Shown here piece after piece: positions 36,558 through 46,345 of a DNA stretch of 62,295 nt; the first letter of the stretch is position 1, and every line of letters begins with the position of its first letter. Source of the DNA: Alteromonadaceae bacterium (GTDB taxonomy: Bacteria > Pseudomonadota > Gammaproteobacteria > Enterobacterales > Alteromonadaceae); contig WFQC01000034.1 of the NCBI GenBank assembly GCA_015487235.1, positions 1 to 62,295 of the forward strand. Reading direction: 5' to 3'. A program made the position numbers and the translations under genes. Under the pieces are notes generated by a model. That model was given only the letters and a program-made list of their open reading frames with translations. It was not told the DNA's origin and made no database searches.

Positions 36558-37618
36558 TATTTCACCTCATTATTTGAACTAGCAGCGGTTTTTGTTAGCA
36601 TGCGAATAGCTGATAATGGGTTAGTTACAACCTTTTCTTCGGTTGATAACCCTGCCAATACTTCGGTCATATTATCGTTGATTTCATTACCGACTCTAAT
36701 TTGACGTAAGTGCAACTTACCTTGCTTGTCTTGTATGTAAACGGCACGCAACTCAGAACGAGCAACAATTGCTGAACTAGGCACAAGCAAAGCTTCTCTT
36801 GTACCTGTTTTAAAATGAGACTTTAAATACATGCCTGGGTATAAGCCTTTAATGCTTTCAGGTAATGCGGTTCTTACTTTAAAGGTTGAACTTTGCGGTG
36901 ATGCATAAGCATAAAATTTAAGCGCTTTACCTTGTTGCTTAAATTTTTCACCATTAGGTAAGTCAATAACAACTTCTGAATGATGGCGAATTTTTTCGAT
37001 ATCATTTTGGGGTATTTGGGTTACAACACGTAATTGATTAAGAGATGTACCCGTAAATAGTGGTGTACCAGGAGCGACAACTTCACCTAAATTAACATGA
37101 CGCTCTAACACAATACCCGCGTAAGGGGCTTTTACTACGGTATAGTTGAGTTGTTCTTGTGCACTATCTAAACGTGCTTTTGCACCTTCATAATTGGCTT
37201 TAGCAATGTTATAACGCGCCTTTGCGTCGTCCAATGATTGTACAGAGGTTAATTTACGTGCAAATAAACCTTCAATACGCTTTAAGGTGTTTGTGGCATC
37301 GTCAAGGTCTGCTTTGCTTGCTTTTAAGGCTGCTTGAGCCGCATTAAAGGCAGAGCGTTGGTTCTCATCTTTAAGTTTAAGTAATACCTCGCCTGCGGCA
37401 ACAATATCACCTGCATCAAAATAAATATCGGTAATTTGTCCTGATGTTTGTGCAGCAAGGGCGGTTTGATTAATGGCTTCAACTTGAGAATCGAGCACTA
37501 TAGTTTGGTCAACAGTGACAAGTTGAGCTTGTGATGTTTCAACATTCGCGTAAGCGAGTTGACTAATACCAGCAGCTATAAAAAATGTAGCTTGTATAAC
37601 CTTAGTGAATGGGTGCAT
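36557..37618 (-). CDS. RND efflux periplasmic adaptor
   Basis: A 353-residue membrane-fusion protein with a signal peptide (cleaved near QLAYANVE, about 25). The lipoyl-type motif QTSGQITDIYFDAGDIVAAGEVLLKL is at about 57-82, with a helical hairpin of Ala/Asp/Lys-rich repeats (about 90-150). The beta-barrel half ends in ALLVPSSAIV and a membrane-proximal domain. It links the downstream RND permease to an outer-membrane channel. AAGGAAA precedes the ATG. The gap upstream contains a palindrome that could be an operator, but no local regulator gene is present. Confidence 0.93.
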   Translation of the reverse strand: MHPFTKVIQATFFIAAGISQLAYANVETSQAQLVTVDQTIVLDSQVEAINQTALAAQTSGQITDIYFDAGDIVAAGEVLLKLKDENQRSAFNAAQAALKASKADLDDATNTLKRIEGLFARKLTSVQSLDDAKARYNIAKANYEGAKARLDSAQEQLNYTVVKAPYAGIVLERHVNLGEVVAPGTPLFTGTSLNQLRVVTQIPQNDIEKIRHHSEVVIDLPNGEKFKQQGKALKFYAYASPQSSTFKVRTALPESIKGLYPGMYLKSHFKTGTREALLVPSSAIVARSELRAVYIQDKQGKLHLRQIRVGNEINDNMTEVLAGLSTEEKVVTNPLSAIRMLTKTAASSNNEVK

Positions 37619-37663
37619 TTTATTTCCTTTTCGATCCAGTTGAAACGAGTTTTATTATTTGTA

Positions 37664-37694
37664 TATTAGTATTCTAATACAGTTTATTCTAATA
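37664..37694. promoter_or_regulatory. Candidate operator upstream of the RND adaptor
   Basis: TATTAG-TATT-CTAATA (37664-37679) is a perfect 6-4-6 palindrome. The half CTAATA with its flank, TATTCTAATA, is repeated 15 bp later (37685-37694). Sites of this form bind TetR- or MarR-like repressors; this is inference and A+T-rich sequence raises the chance of coincidence. Confidence 0.4.
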
Positions 37695-37741
37695 TATTGA
37701 TTAGCATTTTATAATTCAATGTTCAGTTTAGCAAGACTTTG

Positions 37742-38167
37742 TTACTTTTTAGCCTTTTGTCGATATTGTTTTGCTAATATTGCCAATATGTCACGCCAAG
37801 TAATAATGCCGATAGGGATATTTTTTTCATCGACAATAGGTAAACAGGAAATATGATGGTCATGAAACTTCAAAATAGCTTCATATATACCCATCGTAGG
37901 AGAAGCCGTAATGGGTTTTTTTGACATGATTTGATGAGCTCTTTGTCTTAACAGTGCGGCATCGGCATGGGTTTCTTTTCGTGTGCCAATATTAGGGCTT
38001 AGGTGCATATAAAGATCACGATCGGTAATAATACCCACTAGTGCTTTGTTTTCAGTAACTAATAAATGGTGAATGGGGTGTTTATTAAAAAGTGCTTTGA
38101 CTTTGGTTAACTCATCATCCATATCGACACTAATTAACTTTTTCGAAATGAAATTTTTTAATGTCAT
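37742..38167 (-). CDS. CBS-pair domain protein
   Basis: A 141-residue cytoplasmic protein with two CBS motifs: about 8-62 (KKLISVDMDDELTKVKALF ... LVGIITDRDL) and about 82-138 (KPITASPTMGIYEAILKFHDHHISCLPIVDE). CBS pairs bind adenine nucleotides and sense energy state. The ATG at 38167 with GGAG 8 bp upstream is preferred; an upstream start at 38269 would add 34 residues that are Lys-rich and not conserved-looking. It is a single gene diverging from the aldehyde dehydrogenase gene. The partner protein is unknown. Confidence 0.85.
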   Translation of the reverse strand: MTLKNFISKKLISVDMDDELTKVKALFNKHPIHHLLVTENKALVGIITDRDLYMHLSPNIGTRKETHADAALLRQRAHQIMSKKPITASPTMGIYEAILKFHDHHISCLPIVDEKNIPIGIITWRDILAILAKQYRQKAKK

Positions 38168-38370
38168 TTTAACTCCAATAACTAGAAGGCTTATTTTAAA
38201 AAGCGTTTTTTTCTTAGTTTTTTTCTTATATAGTGCTTTGAACCTATACCTATTTAATAAATTAATCAAATAGGTACAAGTATACTCTTTTCTTTTTAAA
38301 ATAGAGTGAATGTATAAACTTACATGAATGTATGAACTAGTAAAGTGCTATTACCAAAGTGGAGAAGATA

Positions 38371-39813
38371 ATGGCTGAAAATATGTATTCTCAAGGTTAC
38401 GATGAACAGCAAATATCGCAGTTAGCCCCTGTTTTTAATAAACAAAAGCAAGCTTATCAACAACAGCCTTACCCTTCACTCGATGAGCGTATAAATGATT
38501 TGTTAGCACTAAAAAAAGCGTTACTTTCTTATGAACAACGCATAATAGAAGCGATTAGTGATGATTTTGGTCAACGCAGTGCTGATGACACCAAACTCGG
38601 TGATATTTTACCAACAGTTTTGGCGATAAATTATACATTAAAGCAGTTAAAAAAATGGCTAAAACCGTCTAAGCGTCATGTGGGCTTATTATTTCAACCA
38701 GCAAAAGCATTCGTAATGTATCAGCCTTTGGGGGTTGTTGGTATTATAACCCCATGGAATTATCCAATATTTCTTTCTATAGGGCCTTTAATTACGGCAT
38801 TAGCTGCGGGTAATCGTGTCATGATTAAAATGTCAGAATTTACACCTGCGGTGAATAAAGTTATCAATGAAATGTTATCAAATACTTTTAACGCCAATAA
38901 GGTGAATGTTTTTGATGGTGGCGCGAGCGTTGCGGCTCAGTTTACCCAATTGGCTTTTGATCACCTGTTATTTACGGGCTCTACACGTGTAGGCAAAATG
39001 GTTATGAGTGCGGCGGCGAAAAATTTAACCCCTGTTACTTTAGAATTAGGCGGAAAATCTCCTACATTAATTGCAGAGGATATTGCCATTGATGATGCTG
39101 TATCTCGTTTTATTTTAGCGAAAACCTTAAATGCAGGGCAAACCTGTGTTGCGCCCGATTATATCTTATGCCCAGCAAGCAAAATTGAAGAACTTGTCGC
39201 TGCTTGTAAAAAGCAATTTACAGCAATGTACCCCAATTTTGCAGAGAATAATGATTATGGTGGTATTATTAATAACCAACAATATCAGCGTTTGCAAGCA
39301 TGGTTAAGTGAGGCACAAGAAAAAGGGGCGAGTGTGATCCCCTTAGTTGACAGTCTCAAAACTGATATAACAGCACGCAAAATGCCATTAACCTTAGTGA
39401 CAAACGTTAATGATGATATGACCTTAATGCAAGATGAAATTTTTGGCCCTGTGCTACCTATTGTTCCTTATGTTTCATTGGCCGAAGCGATTGACTATAT
39501 TAACGATAGACCAAGACCTTTAGCGCTTTATTTATGTAGCTATGATGAAACTATTCAGCAAACAGTCTTAACACAAACCCATGCTGGCGGTGTTTGTATT
39601 AATGATGCTGCGGTGCAAGTTGCACAAGATGATATGCCTTTTGGCGGTATTGGCCCATCAGGTATGGGGCATTACCATGGTTATGAAGGTTTTTTAACGT
39701 TTTCAAAAGCAAAATCGGTGTTGGTTAAAGGTAAATTAAATACCTCTAAAATGGCGTTTCCTCCTTATGGAAAATTAATTCATAAATTGATTTATAAATT
39801 TTTCTTACGTTAG
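38371..39813 (+). CDS. calB: Coniferyl-aldehyde dehydrogenase-like NAD(P)-dependent dehydrogenase
   Basis: A 480-residue aldehyde dehydrogenase. The oxyanion and cofactor motif TPWNYPIF (about 129-136), catalytic Glu in ELGGKSP (about 228) and catalytic Cys in NAGQTCVAPDY (about 252) are all present. The C-terminal extension (KFFLR) and overall sequence resemble coniferyl-aldehyde dehydrogenase CalB and the related YwdH/ALDH3 class. ATG at 38371 with GGAGA (38361-38365) is preferred over the GTG at 38359. It probably oxidises aromatic or medium-chain aldehydes. No aromatic pathway genes adjoin, so the physiological substrate is uncertain. Confidence 0.85.
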   Translation: MAENMYSQGYDEQQISQLAPVFNKQKQAYQQQPYPSLDERINDLLALKKALLSYEQRIIEAISDDFGQRSADDTKLGDILPTVLAINYTLKQLKKWLKPSKRHVGLLFQPAKAFVMYQPLGVVGIITPWNYPIFLSIGPLITALAAGNRVMIKMSEFTPAVNKVINEMLSNTFNANKVNVFDGGASVAAQFTQLAFDHLLFTGSTRVGKMVMSAAAKNLTPVTLELGGKSPTLIAEDIAIDDAVSRFILAKTLNAGQTCVAPDYILCPASKIEELVAACKKQFTAMYPNFAENNDYGGIINNQQYQRLQAWLSEAQEKGASVIPLVDSLKTDITARKMPLTLVTNVNDDMTLMQDEIFGPVLPIVPYVSLAEAIDYINDRPRPLALYLCSYDETIQQTVLTQTHAGGVCINDAAVQVAQDDMPFGGIGPSGMGHYHGYEGFLTFSKAKSVLVKGKLNTSKMAFPPYGKLIHKLIYKFFLR

Positions 39814-39870
39814 AACGTGTTGAGCTATTTAAGCATAACTAATAAACGATAATGATCAGATCATTTCTGA

Positions 39871-39904
39871 TTGTCACAAAACTGTCACATAACTGTCTTA
39901 TAAT
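39871..39904 (+). promoter_or_regulatory. Triple Pho box and -10 of the pstCAB-phoU operon
   Basis: Three heptamers at 11-bp steps: TTGTCAC (39871-39877), CTGTCAC (39882-39888) and CTGTCTT (39893-39899). The -10 TATAAT (39899-39904) begins 10 bp after the second heptamer. This is the classical PhoB activation geometry with one extra repeat overlapping the -10, which could add binding strength or repression at high PhoB-P. Confidence 0.92.
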
Positions 39905-39935
39905 GCTTTTATCAGTATTATAGGTGGTATTTTTT

Positions 39936-42164
39936 GTGAGTTTACATTCAAATTCTAACCGTTCAAGACAGCTTAAAAATTCTGTTGCTCGCTGGGGAAT
40001 TACACTTGGCGGTATCAGTGTGTTATTTACATTAGTACTTATTTTTATGTACTTGTTGTATGTGATCAAACCCATATTTGAGTCGGCTAAAATTGAACCG
40101 ATAGCAACTATTGAGTTAACCGATACAACAAAGGTTTTAACGACAGGTGTTGATGAATTAAAAGAAATTGTTTATCAAATTGATGAACAAGGTATTTTTA
40201 GCTTTTTTCATTTAACTGCTAATGATCACCGTAAAATGTTCGCTGAAAAAGTGATTGCAGACGAGCGTAAATTAGTGGCAGTGAGCGATGCAGAAGGGCA
40301 AAGCACTAACCGTAAAAAAATCTTGCTTGATAACCAAGGTGAGGTAAAAGTCGTTGAAGCGGCTTTTCATGCCTCTTACATCGGTGATGATAAAACTATT
40401 TCGGCTAGCGTTATTTACCCGTTAGGTGAAGACGTTTTACCACTTGATGAGCAAGAACAAGCGATTAAAAAAGTAGCAATGGCAATGGACAGCGAACGTG
40501 CTATTTTTGTGGCATTAACACAAGATAATCGCTTAATTAAAACCACGCTCACTGCAGAAGATGATTTTAATGATGATCCTGAATTTGAAGCAAGTTATCA
40601 AGAAATTGAATTTAATCAAGTTGTTGATAATATTTTAGTTTCACCTGATTTGATGATGGCTTTTATTCAAAGCGGTGATGACATTTTTGTCTTTGATCTT
40701 GATGATGAATTTCAGGTTGATTTAAAAGAACGTTTTACACCTTTTGCCAACAGCAGTAAAAAAATTACCACGTTATCTTTATTGTCAGGTGGTAGTTCCT
40801 TATTAATTGGAGATAGCCAAGGTGAAGTGAGTCAATGGTTTGAGGTAACAGGTGAACATGGGCGTCACTTTCAATTAATTCGCACTTTTAATGTTAGTAA
40901 TAATGAAGCCATTAGTGCTATTTACCCTGAGCAATTTCGTAAAAGCTTCTTTACCTTAACTCAAGCAGGTGAAATAGGTTTATTTTATACAACAAGTGAA
41001 GCAGAGCTATGGAAAGGTAAACTTGAAAATATTGTACCAACCACGTTGGCAATTTCTCCTCGCTCAGACGGTTTAGTAGTTACTGATAATCATTCGTTAC
41101 AGCTATTTTATGTCCACAATGAGCACCCCGAAGTAACGTGGAAAGCGTTATGGCAAGAAGTTTGGTATGAAGGTTATCCTGAACCTGCTTACGTGTGGCA
41201 ATCTACTTCAGGCTCAGATGACTTTGAAGCGAAATTTTCATTAGTACCTATTGCGTTTGGTACTATTAAAGCAGCTTTTTATGCGATGTTATTTGCTGTG
41301 CCTATCGCATTATTTGCAGCGGTTTATACGGCATATTTTATGACTCCTGCATTACGTAAAAAAGTAAAGCCAACCATTGAAATGATGGAAGCATTACCTA
41401 CGGTTATATTAGGTTTTTTAGCTGGTTTGTGGTTAGCACCACTTATTGAACAATATTTACCCGCTTTCTTTTTACTGTTGATCTTTTTACCTTTAGCAAC
41501 CTTCTTAACCGCGTTTGCTTGGTATAAATTACCTAAAGAAATTAAGTTAAAACTACCCGAAACCCTTGCCCCTATTTTATTGATCCCGGTATTAATTTTT
41601 GCAGGCTATTTGGCGATGTATTTATCACCTATCATTGAAAATCATTTATTTGGTGGTGATGTTCGTCAATTTTTAACCAATGATTTAGGGATTGATTTTG
41701 ACCAACGTAATGCCTTAGTGGTTGGTATTGCGATGGGCTTTGCTGTAATACCTACCATTTTTTCTATGGCCGAAGATGCTATTTTTAGTGTACCTAAACA
41801 CTTAACGAGTGGCTCTCTCGCTTTAGGCGCTACCCCTTGGCAAACCCTGATAAAAGTTGTGTTACTGACGGCTAGCCCTGGTATTTTTTCAGCGATAATG
41901 ATGGGCTTAGGTCGCGCAGTAGGTGAAACCATGATTGTATTAATGGCTACAGGTAACACTCCTATTTTAGATTGGAACATTTTTGAAGGTATGCGCACTT
42001 TATCAGCCAATATTGCGGTAGAAATGCCAGAGTCAGAAGTAGGTAGTTCCCATTATCGTATCCTTTTCTTGGCTGCCTTTGTGTTGTTTATTTTTACTTT
42101 TGTCTTTAATACCTTGGCAGAATTTGTGCGCCAACGTCTTAGAGAAAAATACAGTTCACTATAG
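39936..42164 (+). CDS. pstC: Phosphate ABC transporter permease PstC (long form)
   Basis: A 742-residue permease, more than twice the E. coli length (319). A first helix (about 22-48) is followed by a periplasmic region of about 380 residues, rich in beta strands, with propeller-like segments such as SSLLIGDSQGEVSQWFEV and SFFTLTQAGEIGLFYTT. The six-helix permease core begins near 432 (FGTIKAAFYAMLFAVPIALF) and carries the EAA-type loop SLALGATPWQTLIKVVL. GTG at 39936 with AGGTGG (39922-39927) upstream is preferred over GTG at 39924, which overlaps that ribosome site. It imports phosphate with PstS, PstA and PstB under PhoB control. Confidence 0.93.
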   Translation: MSLHSNSNRSRQLKNSVARWGITLGGISVLFTLVLIFMYLLYVIKPIFESAKIEPIATIELTDTTKVLTTGVDELKEIVYQIDEQGIFSFFHLTANDHRKMFAEKVIADERKLVAVSDAEGQSTNRKKILLDNQGEVKVVEAAFHASYIGDDKTISASVIYPLGEDVLPLDEQEQAIKKVAMAMDSERAIFVALTQDNRLIKTTLTAEDDFNDDPEFEASYQEIEFNQVVDNILVSPDLMMAFIQSGDDIFVFDLDDEFQVDLKERFTPFANSSKKITTLSLLSGGSSLLIGDSQGEVSQWFEVTGEHGRHFQLIRTFNVSNNEAISAIYPEQFRKSFFTLTQAGEIGLFYTTSEAELWKGKLENIVPTTLAISPRSDGLVVTDNHSLQLFYVHNEHPEVTWKALWQEVWYEGYPEPAYVWQSTSGSDDFEAKFSLVPIAFGTIKAAFYAMLFAVPIALFAAVYTAYFMTPALRKKVKPTIEMMEALPTVILGFLAGLWLAPLIEQYLPAFFLLLIFLPLATFLTAFAWYKLPKEIKLKLPETLAPILLIPVLIFAGYLAMYLSPIIENHLFGGDVRQFLTNDLGIDFDQRNALVVGIAMGFAVIPTIFSMAEDAIFSVPKHLTSGSLALGATPWQTLIKVVLLTASPGIFSAIMMGLGRAVGETMIVLMATGNTPILDWNIFEGMRTLSANIAVEMPESEVGSSHYRILFLAAFVLFIFTFVFNTLAEFVRQRLREKYSSL

Positions 42165-42180
42165 TGCTTAAATTAAATTG

Positions 42181-43875
42181 ATGATTAATATGAAATTAAC
42201 AAATAACTCTGTGTCGAGTACTAAAGAGAAAAGTACCATGAATAAGTGGTTTAAATCAGGCTCTCCTTGGGTGTGGTTGTCTGCAGGAGGCGTGAGCTTA
42301 AGCCTCATTTCTGTGTTAGGTTTACTTTGGCTTATTGCCAGTCGTGGTTTGTCGTATTTTTGGCCTGCTGACATTTACCAGTTTGAAGTACAAGAAAAAG
42401 TAGGTCAGCCTTATACTGTTATTGGTGAAATTTATGAACGAGAATCAATACCGGTTGCTCAGCTTATACATACTAAAATTAAATTTGATAAAGATGCTGA
42501 AACAGTCGAACGTATTTTAGTTAAAACCGGTAACCGAGAATTAGTGAGTTTAGATTTTCGTTGGTTACTAATGCCACAAATCACTACAATGACCTTACCG
42601 AAAGATGTTGTGGTGATTGAACGTCGCACCAATGGTAACTTTTATGGCTTTATTGATAAGGTTATTTTATCGGGCAAAGAAGTTGATAAAAGCGAGTTAC
42701 CGACGTTAGTTGAGCGTGTTGAAAAATTTCAAAGTCAAATTGATGCGCTACAGAAAAAAGACATTGGCGCTATTAACTACCAACTTGAACGTTTACGCTT
42801 AAAAGAGAAAAAATATCGTTTAGATAATGAGTTAACCATACAGCGACAAGCTGAGATTGAAAAAGAAACTCAAGCATTAAAAGCTGAATATCAAACTTTA
42901 GAGAAAAAGTTATTAGCACTGCGTACACAAGTTGCTCGTGACAAGTTACTTGTGCATGCTATGGATGGTCAACAAGTTGAAATTGGTTTAGAAAATGTTC
43001 TTGATGTTAGCTTTGCTAATCAATTAACTTTTTTTGATAAAGTTGTGGTTTTTCTTAGCAAAGTTAGTGACTTTGTTAGTGATGATCCGCGTGAAGCCAA
43101 TACCGAAGGTGGTGTATACCCAGCTATTTTTGGTACTGTACTTATGGTGCTTTTAATGACTATTATTGTTTCACCTTTTGGCGTTATTGCTGCTATTTAT
43201 CTTCATGAATATGCGGGCAATAATTCATTAACTAAAATTTTGCGTATTGCGGTGATTAACTTAGCAGGTGTTCCTTCTATTGTTTATGGTATTTTTGGTT
43301 TGGGCTTTTTTGTTTATGTATTAGGGGGCTCAATTGATCAGCTCTTTTACCCTGAAACACTACCTAGCCCCACCTTTGGTACACCGGGAGTCTTGTGGTC
43401 GGCTATTACGCTAGCCATACTAACATTACCGGTAGTCATTGTTTCAACAGAAGAAGGTTTAGCGCGCATTCCCGCTTCGATGCGCCATGGTAGTTTAGCC
43501 TTAGGGGCAACTAAAGTAGAAACCCTATGGCGTATTATTTTACCTATTGCCAGCCCTGCTATTATGACTGGTATTATTTTAGCTATTGCGCGTGCTGCAG
43601 GTGAGGTAGCGCCTTTAATGTTAGTGGGCGTGGTAAAAATGGCGCCCACATTACCGTTAGATGGTAATTTTCCTTTTTTACATTTAGAACGTAAATTTAT
43701 GCATTTAGGCTTTCATATTTATGATGTTGGTTTTCAAAGCCCAAATGTTGAAGCAGCGCGACCTTTAGTTTATGCAACGGCCTTGTTACTGGTAACAATT
43801 ATTGTTGCTTTAAATATGACCGCCGTTTCAATTCGTAACCGTTTACGTGAAAAATATCGTTCATTAGAACACTAA
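42181..43875 (+). CDS. pstA: Phosphate ABC transporter permease PstA (long form)
   Basis: A 564-residue permease; E. coli PstA has 296. After one N-terminal helix (about 34-56) there is a long periplasmic insert to about 285, including a charged coiled coil near 165-260 (RLRLKEKKYRLDNELTIQRQ and onwards). The core permease starts near 311 (IFGTVLMVLLMTIIVSPFG) with the coupling loop SLALGATKVETLWRIIL. The start is uncertain: ATG codons at 42181, 42190 and 42238 are all possible, none with a strong ribosome site. It follows pstC by 16 bp. The long inserts in PstC and PstA probably pack together in the periplasm (inference). Confidence 0.92.
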   Translation: MINMKLTNNSVSSTKEKSTMNKWFKSGSPWVWLSAGGVSLSLISVLGLLWLIASRGLSYFWPADIYQFEVQEKVGQPYTVIGEIYERESIPVAQLIHTKIKFDKDAETVERILVKTGNRELVSLDFRWLLMPQITTMTLPKDVVVIERRTNGNFYGFIDKVILSGKEVDKSELPTLVERVEKFQSQIDALQKKDIGAINYQLERLRLKEKKYRLDNELTIQRQAEIEKETQALKAEYQTLEKKLLALRTQVARDKLLVHAMDGQQVEIGLENVLDVSFANQLTFFDKVVVFLSKVSDFVSDDPREANTEGGVYPAIFGTVLMVLLMTIIVSPFGVIAAIYLHEYAGNNSLTKILRIAVINLAGVPSIVYGIFGLGFFVYVLGGSIDQLFYPETLPSPTFGTPGVLWSAITLAILTLPVVIVSTEEGLARIPASMRHGSLALGATKVETLWRIILPIASPAIMTGIILAIARAAGEVAPLMLVGVVKMAPTLPLDGNFPFLHLERKFMHLGFHIYDVGFQSPNVEAARPLVYATALLLVTIIVALNMTAVSIRNRLREKYRSLEH

Positions 43876-43908
43876 TTTATAACACTTTATTTAGAGTATG
43901 AAACCTAT

Positions 43909-44733
43909 ATGATTTCAGTAACCCCTAAACCATTAACGAGCCAACAACAGGTTCAAGACTTAACTAATTTGCCTGAAGAGCAAGTGGCTTTAAAAATTAG
44001 TGATTTAAATTTATTTTATGGTGACAAACAAGCCTTGCATAATATTTCTATGCTGATCCCTAAAGGGCAAGTAACAGCCTTTATTGGGCCCAGTGGTTGT
44101 GGTAAATCAACCTTATTACGTTGCATTAATCGCATGAATGACTTAGTTGATAGTTGCCGTATTAGTGGTGAAATTATTCTACATAACGAAAATATATACG
44201 GTAAGCATGTTGATGTAGCAATGCTACGGCGCAAAGTGGGTATGGTATTTCAGCGTCCAAACCCTTTCCCTAAAAGCATTTATGAGAATGTGATATACGG
44301 TTTACGCTTAATGGGTGAAAAAAATCGTCGAGTGTTAGATGAAGCCGTTGAAACGTCATTAAAAAGTGCCGCTTTGTGGAATGAAGTTAAAGACAGGTTA
44401 CACGACAGTGCGTTAGGCTTATCTGGTGGTCAACAACAGCGTTTAGTTATTGCGCGTGCTATTGCTGTGCAGCCTGAAGTTTTATTACTCGATGAACCTA
44501 CTTCAGCGCTTGATCCGATTTCGACTTTAACCATTGAAGAGTTAATTAGTGATTTGAAAAAACAATTTACTGTCGTTATTGTAACTCATAATATGCAACA
44601 AGCTGCACGCGTATCAGATCAAACGGCTTTCATGTATATGGGTGAGTTGATTGAATATAGCGACACTAACACCTTGTTTACGACGCCAGCTAAAAAGAAA
44701 ACTGAAGACTATATAACGGGCCGTTATGGTTAA
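43909..44733 (+). CDS. pstB: Phosphate ABC transporter ATP-binding protein PstB
   Basis: A 274-residue ATPase. Walker A is GPSGCGKST (about 63-71), signature [16 protein letters not shown] (about 174-189), Walker [13 protein letters not shown] (about 194-205), and switch His in [15 protein letters not shown]. It has a slightly longer N-terminus (about 30 residues before the core [11 protein letters not shown]) than E. coli. It powers phosphate import with PstA and PstC, and through PhoU takes part in PhoR signalling. It is 33 bp after pstA in the same operon. Confidence 0.97.
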   Translation: MISVTPKPLTSQQQVQDLTNLPEEQVALKISDLNLFYGDKQALHNISMLIPKGQVTAFIGPSGCGKSTLLRCINRMNDLVDSCRISGEIILHNENIYGKHVDVAMLRRKVGMVFQRPNPFPKSIYENVIYGLRLMGEKNRRVLDEAVETSLKSAALWNEVKDRLHDSALGLSGGQQQRLVIARAIAVQPEVLLLDEPTSALDPISTLTIEELISDLKKQFTVVIVTHNMQQAARVSDQTAFMYMGELIEYSDTNTLFTTPAKKKTEDYITGRYG

Positions 44734-44808
44734 TTTTATTATTGGCTATAATCATCAACCCTAACTTGAGTTAGGATTTAAGCAATAACGCGAATTAAAG
44801 AGAATGCA

Positions 44809-45510
44809 ATGGATAATTTAAATTTAGGCCGCCATATTTCAGGGCAATTTAATGAAGATATTGAAGCAATTATTAACCATGTTATGCAAATGGGAGGGTT
44901 AATTGAGCAGCAATTATCAGATGCCTTAACAGCAGTAAATGATACTGATGCCGATTTGGTAAAAAAAGTTATCGCCACTGATCATAAAATCAACCAATAT
45001 GAAGTTGATATCGATGATGAGTGCACCCGTATTATTGCTAAACGTCAACCTGCTGCGGGCGATTTACGCTTAATTATGTCGATCAGTAAAAGTGTTGCTG
45101 ATCTAGAACGCATTGGTGATGATGCTGAAAAAATAGCTAAAGTGGCTTTGGAAAATTTTTCAAGTAAACAACAAGATTTATTGCTTAATTTAGATAATTT
45201 AGGACGTCACGTTTTGGCAACATTGCAAACCACACTCGATGCTTTTGCCCGTATGGATGTTGAAACAGCATTAATTACGCATAAAAATGATGAAAAAATT
45301 GACCGAGCCTATGAAGCTTTAATGCGTCAATTAATGACGTACATGATGGAAGATCCTCGTTCTATTCCTCAAATTATGACCGTTATATGGTCAGCTCGAG
45401 CTCTAGAGCGCATTGGAGATCGCTGTAAAAATGTTTGTGAAAATATCATTTACTATGTGAAGGGGAAAATAGCGCGTCATCTTTCTATTGATGAAATGAA
45501 TGATTTATAA
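44809..45510 (+). CDS. phoU: Phosphate-signalling protein PhoU
   Basis: A 233-residue helical protein with two PhoU repeats, each bearing the ExxxD-type metal-binding motif (for example SVADLERIGDDAEKIA at about 100-115 and ARALERIGDRCKNVCE at about 200-215). Known role: connects PstB and PhoR and keeps PhoR in phosphatase mode when phosphate is plentiful. AAAGAGAA precedes the ATG. It is the last gene of the Pho-box operon, 75 bp after pstB, before a 142-bp gap to the DUF47 gene. Confidence 0.96.
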   Translation: MDNLNLGRHISGQFNEDIEAIINHVMQMGGLIEQQLSDALTAVNDTDADLVKKVIATDHKINQYEVDIDDECTRIIAKRQPAAGDLRLIMSISKSVADLERIGDDAEKIAKVALENFSSKQQDLLLNLDNLGRHVLATLQTTLDAFARMDVETALITHKNDEKIDRAYEALMRQLMTYMMEDPRSIPQIMTVIWSARALERIGDRCKNVCENIIYYVKGKIARHLSIDEMNDL

Positions 45511-45652
45511 GCTACACTACCACAATTACATAAAATAACAGAATAGTTGAGTATTCGCGATAAAAAGCGTTTTCATCTGTGTATAAATCGGGTAATATCC
45601 GCGCGAAAATTAAAATTGACCTAAAGACTCATAAAGTCTGGGAATAATAATT

Positions 45653-46330
45653 ATGGCTGGAAATTCTATTCTTGGTATTTTTGCAAAATCACCAATAAAA
45701 CCATTAGAAACACACATGCGTTTAGTCACTAAATGCTGTAAAAAACTCACTCCTTTCTTTGTGGCTTGTTTCGAAAATAATTGGGAAGAAGCAACTAAAG
45801 TTCGTAAAGCTATTTCGTTAGCAGAGCAAGAAGCTGATACACTTAAACGTAAATTACGTTTAGAGTTGCCAGGCGGTTTATTTATGCCTGTTGATCGTGC
45901 TGATGTTTTAGAGCTTTTAACGCAACAAGATAAAATAGCGAATAAAACCAAAGACATTGCTGGACGAATTTTAGGGCGTCAGTTACAGATCCCTGAAACG
46001 TTAAGAGAAAATTTTACGCTCTATGTTGAACGTTGTATTGATGCAACAGAAAAAGCTGCTGATGCAATTAATGAATTAGATGACTTGCTCGAAACGGGCT
46101 TTAGAGGACGTGAAGTTCAACTTGTTGAAAAAATAATTAATCAACTTGATGAAATTGAAAATGATACAGATACCATGCAAATTGCCTTACGTCGTGATTT
46201 GTTAGCTATTGAGAAGGATCTTAATCCAGTTGATGTTATCTTCATATATCAAATTATTGAATGGGTTGGTGATCTTGCCGATCTAGCTGAACGTGTAGGT
46301 GCACGTTTAGAAATCATGTTGGCTAGATAA
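45653..46330 (+). CDS. DUF47 (TIGR00153, PhoU-like) protein
   Basis: A 225-residue helical cytoplasmic protein of the DUF47/YkaA family, distantly related to PhoU. The N-terminus FAKSPIKPLETHMRLVTKC and the C-terminal EWVGDLADLAERVGARLEIML are characteristic. Genes of this family nearly always sit in front of a Pit transporter, as here, and are thought to control it. The ribosome site is weak (GGGA). No Pho box is visible in the 142-bp gap upstream, so this pair may be expressed independently of PhoB. Confidence 0.9.
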   Translation: MAGNSILGIFAKSPIKPLETHMRLVTKCCKKLTPFFVACFENNWEEATKVRKAISLAEQEADTLKRKLRLELPGGLFMPVDRADVLELLTQQDKIANKTKDIAGRILGRQLQIPETLRENFTLYVERCIDATEKAADAINELDDLLETGFRGREVQLVEKIINQLDEIENDTDTMQIALRRDLLAIEKDLNPVDVIFIYQIIEWVGDLADLAERVGARLEIMLAR

Positions 46331-46345
46331 TTAAAGGGCTTCTTG

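Noticed and set aside
39814-39840. GAACGTGTTGAG as another end of the AGGGCGTGT repeat
   Set aside because: Similarity covers only about ten bases and does not continue into the rest of the end.
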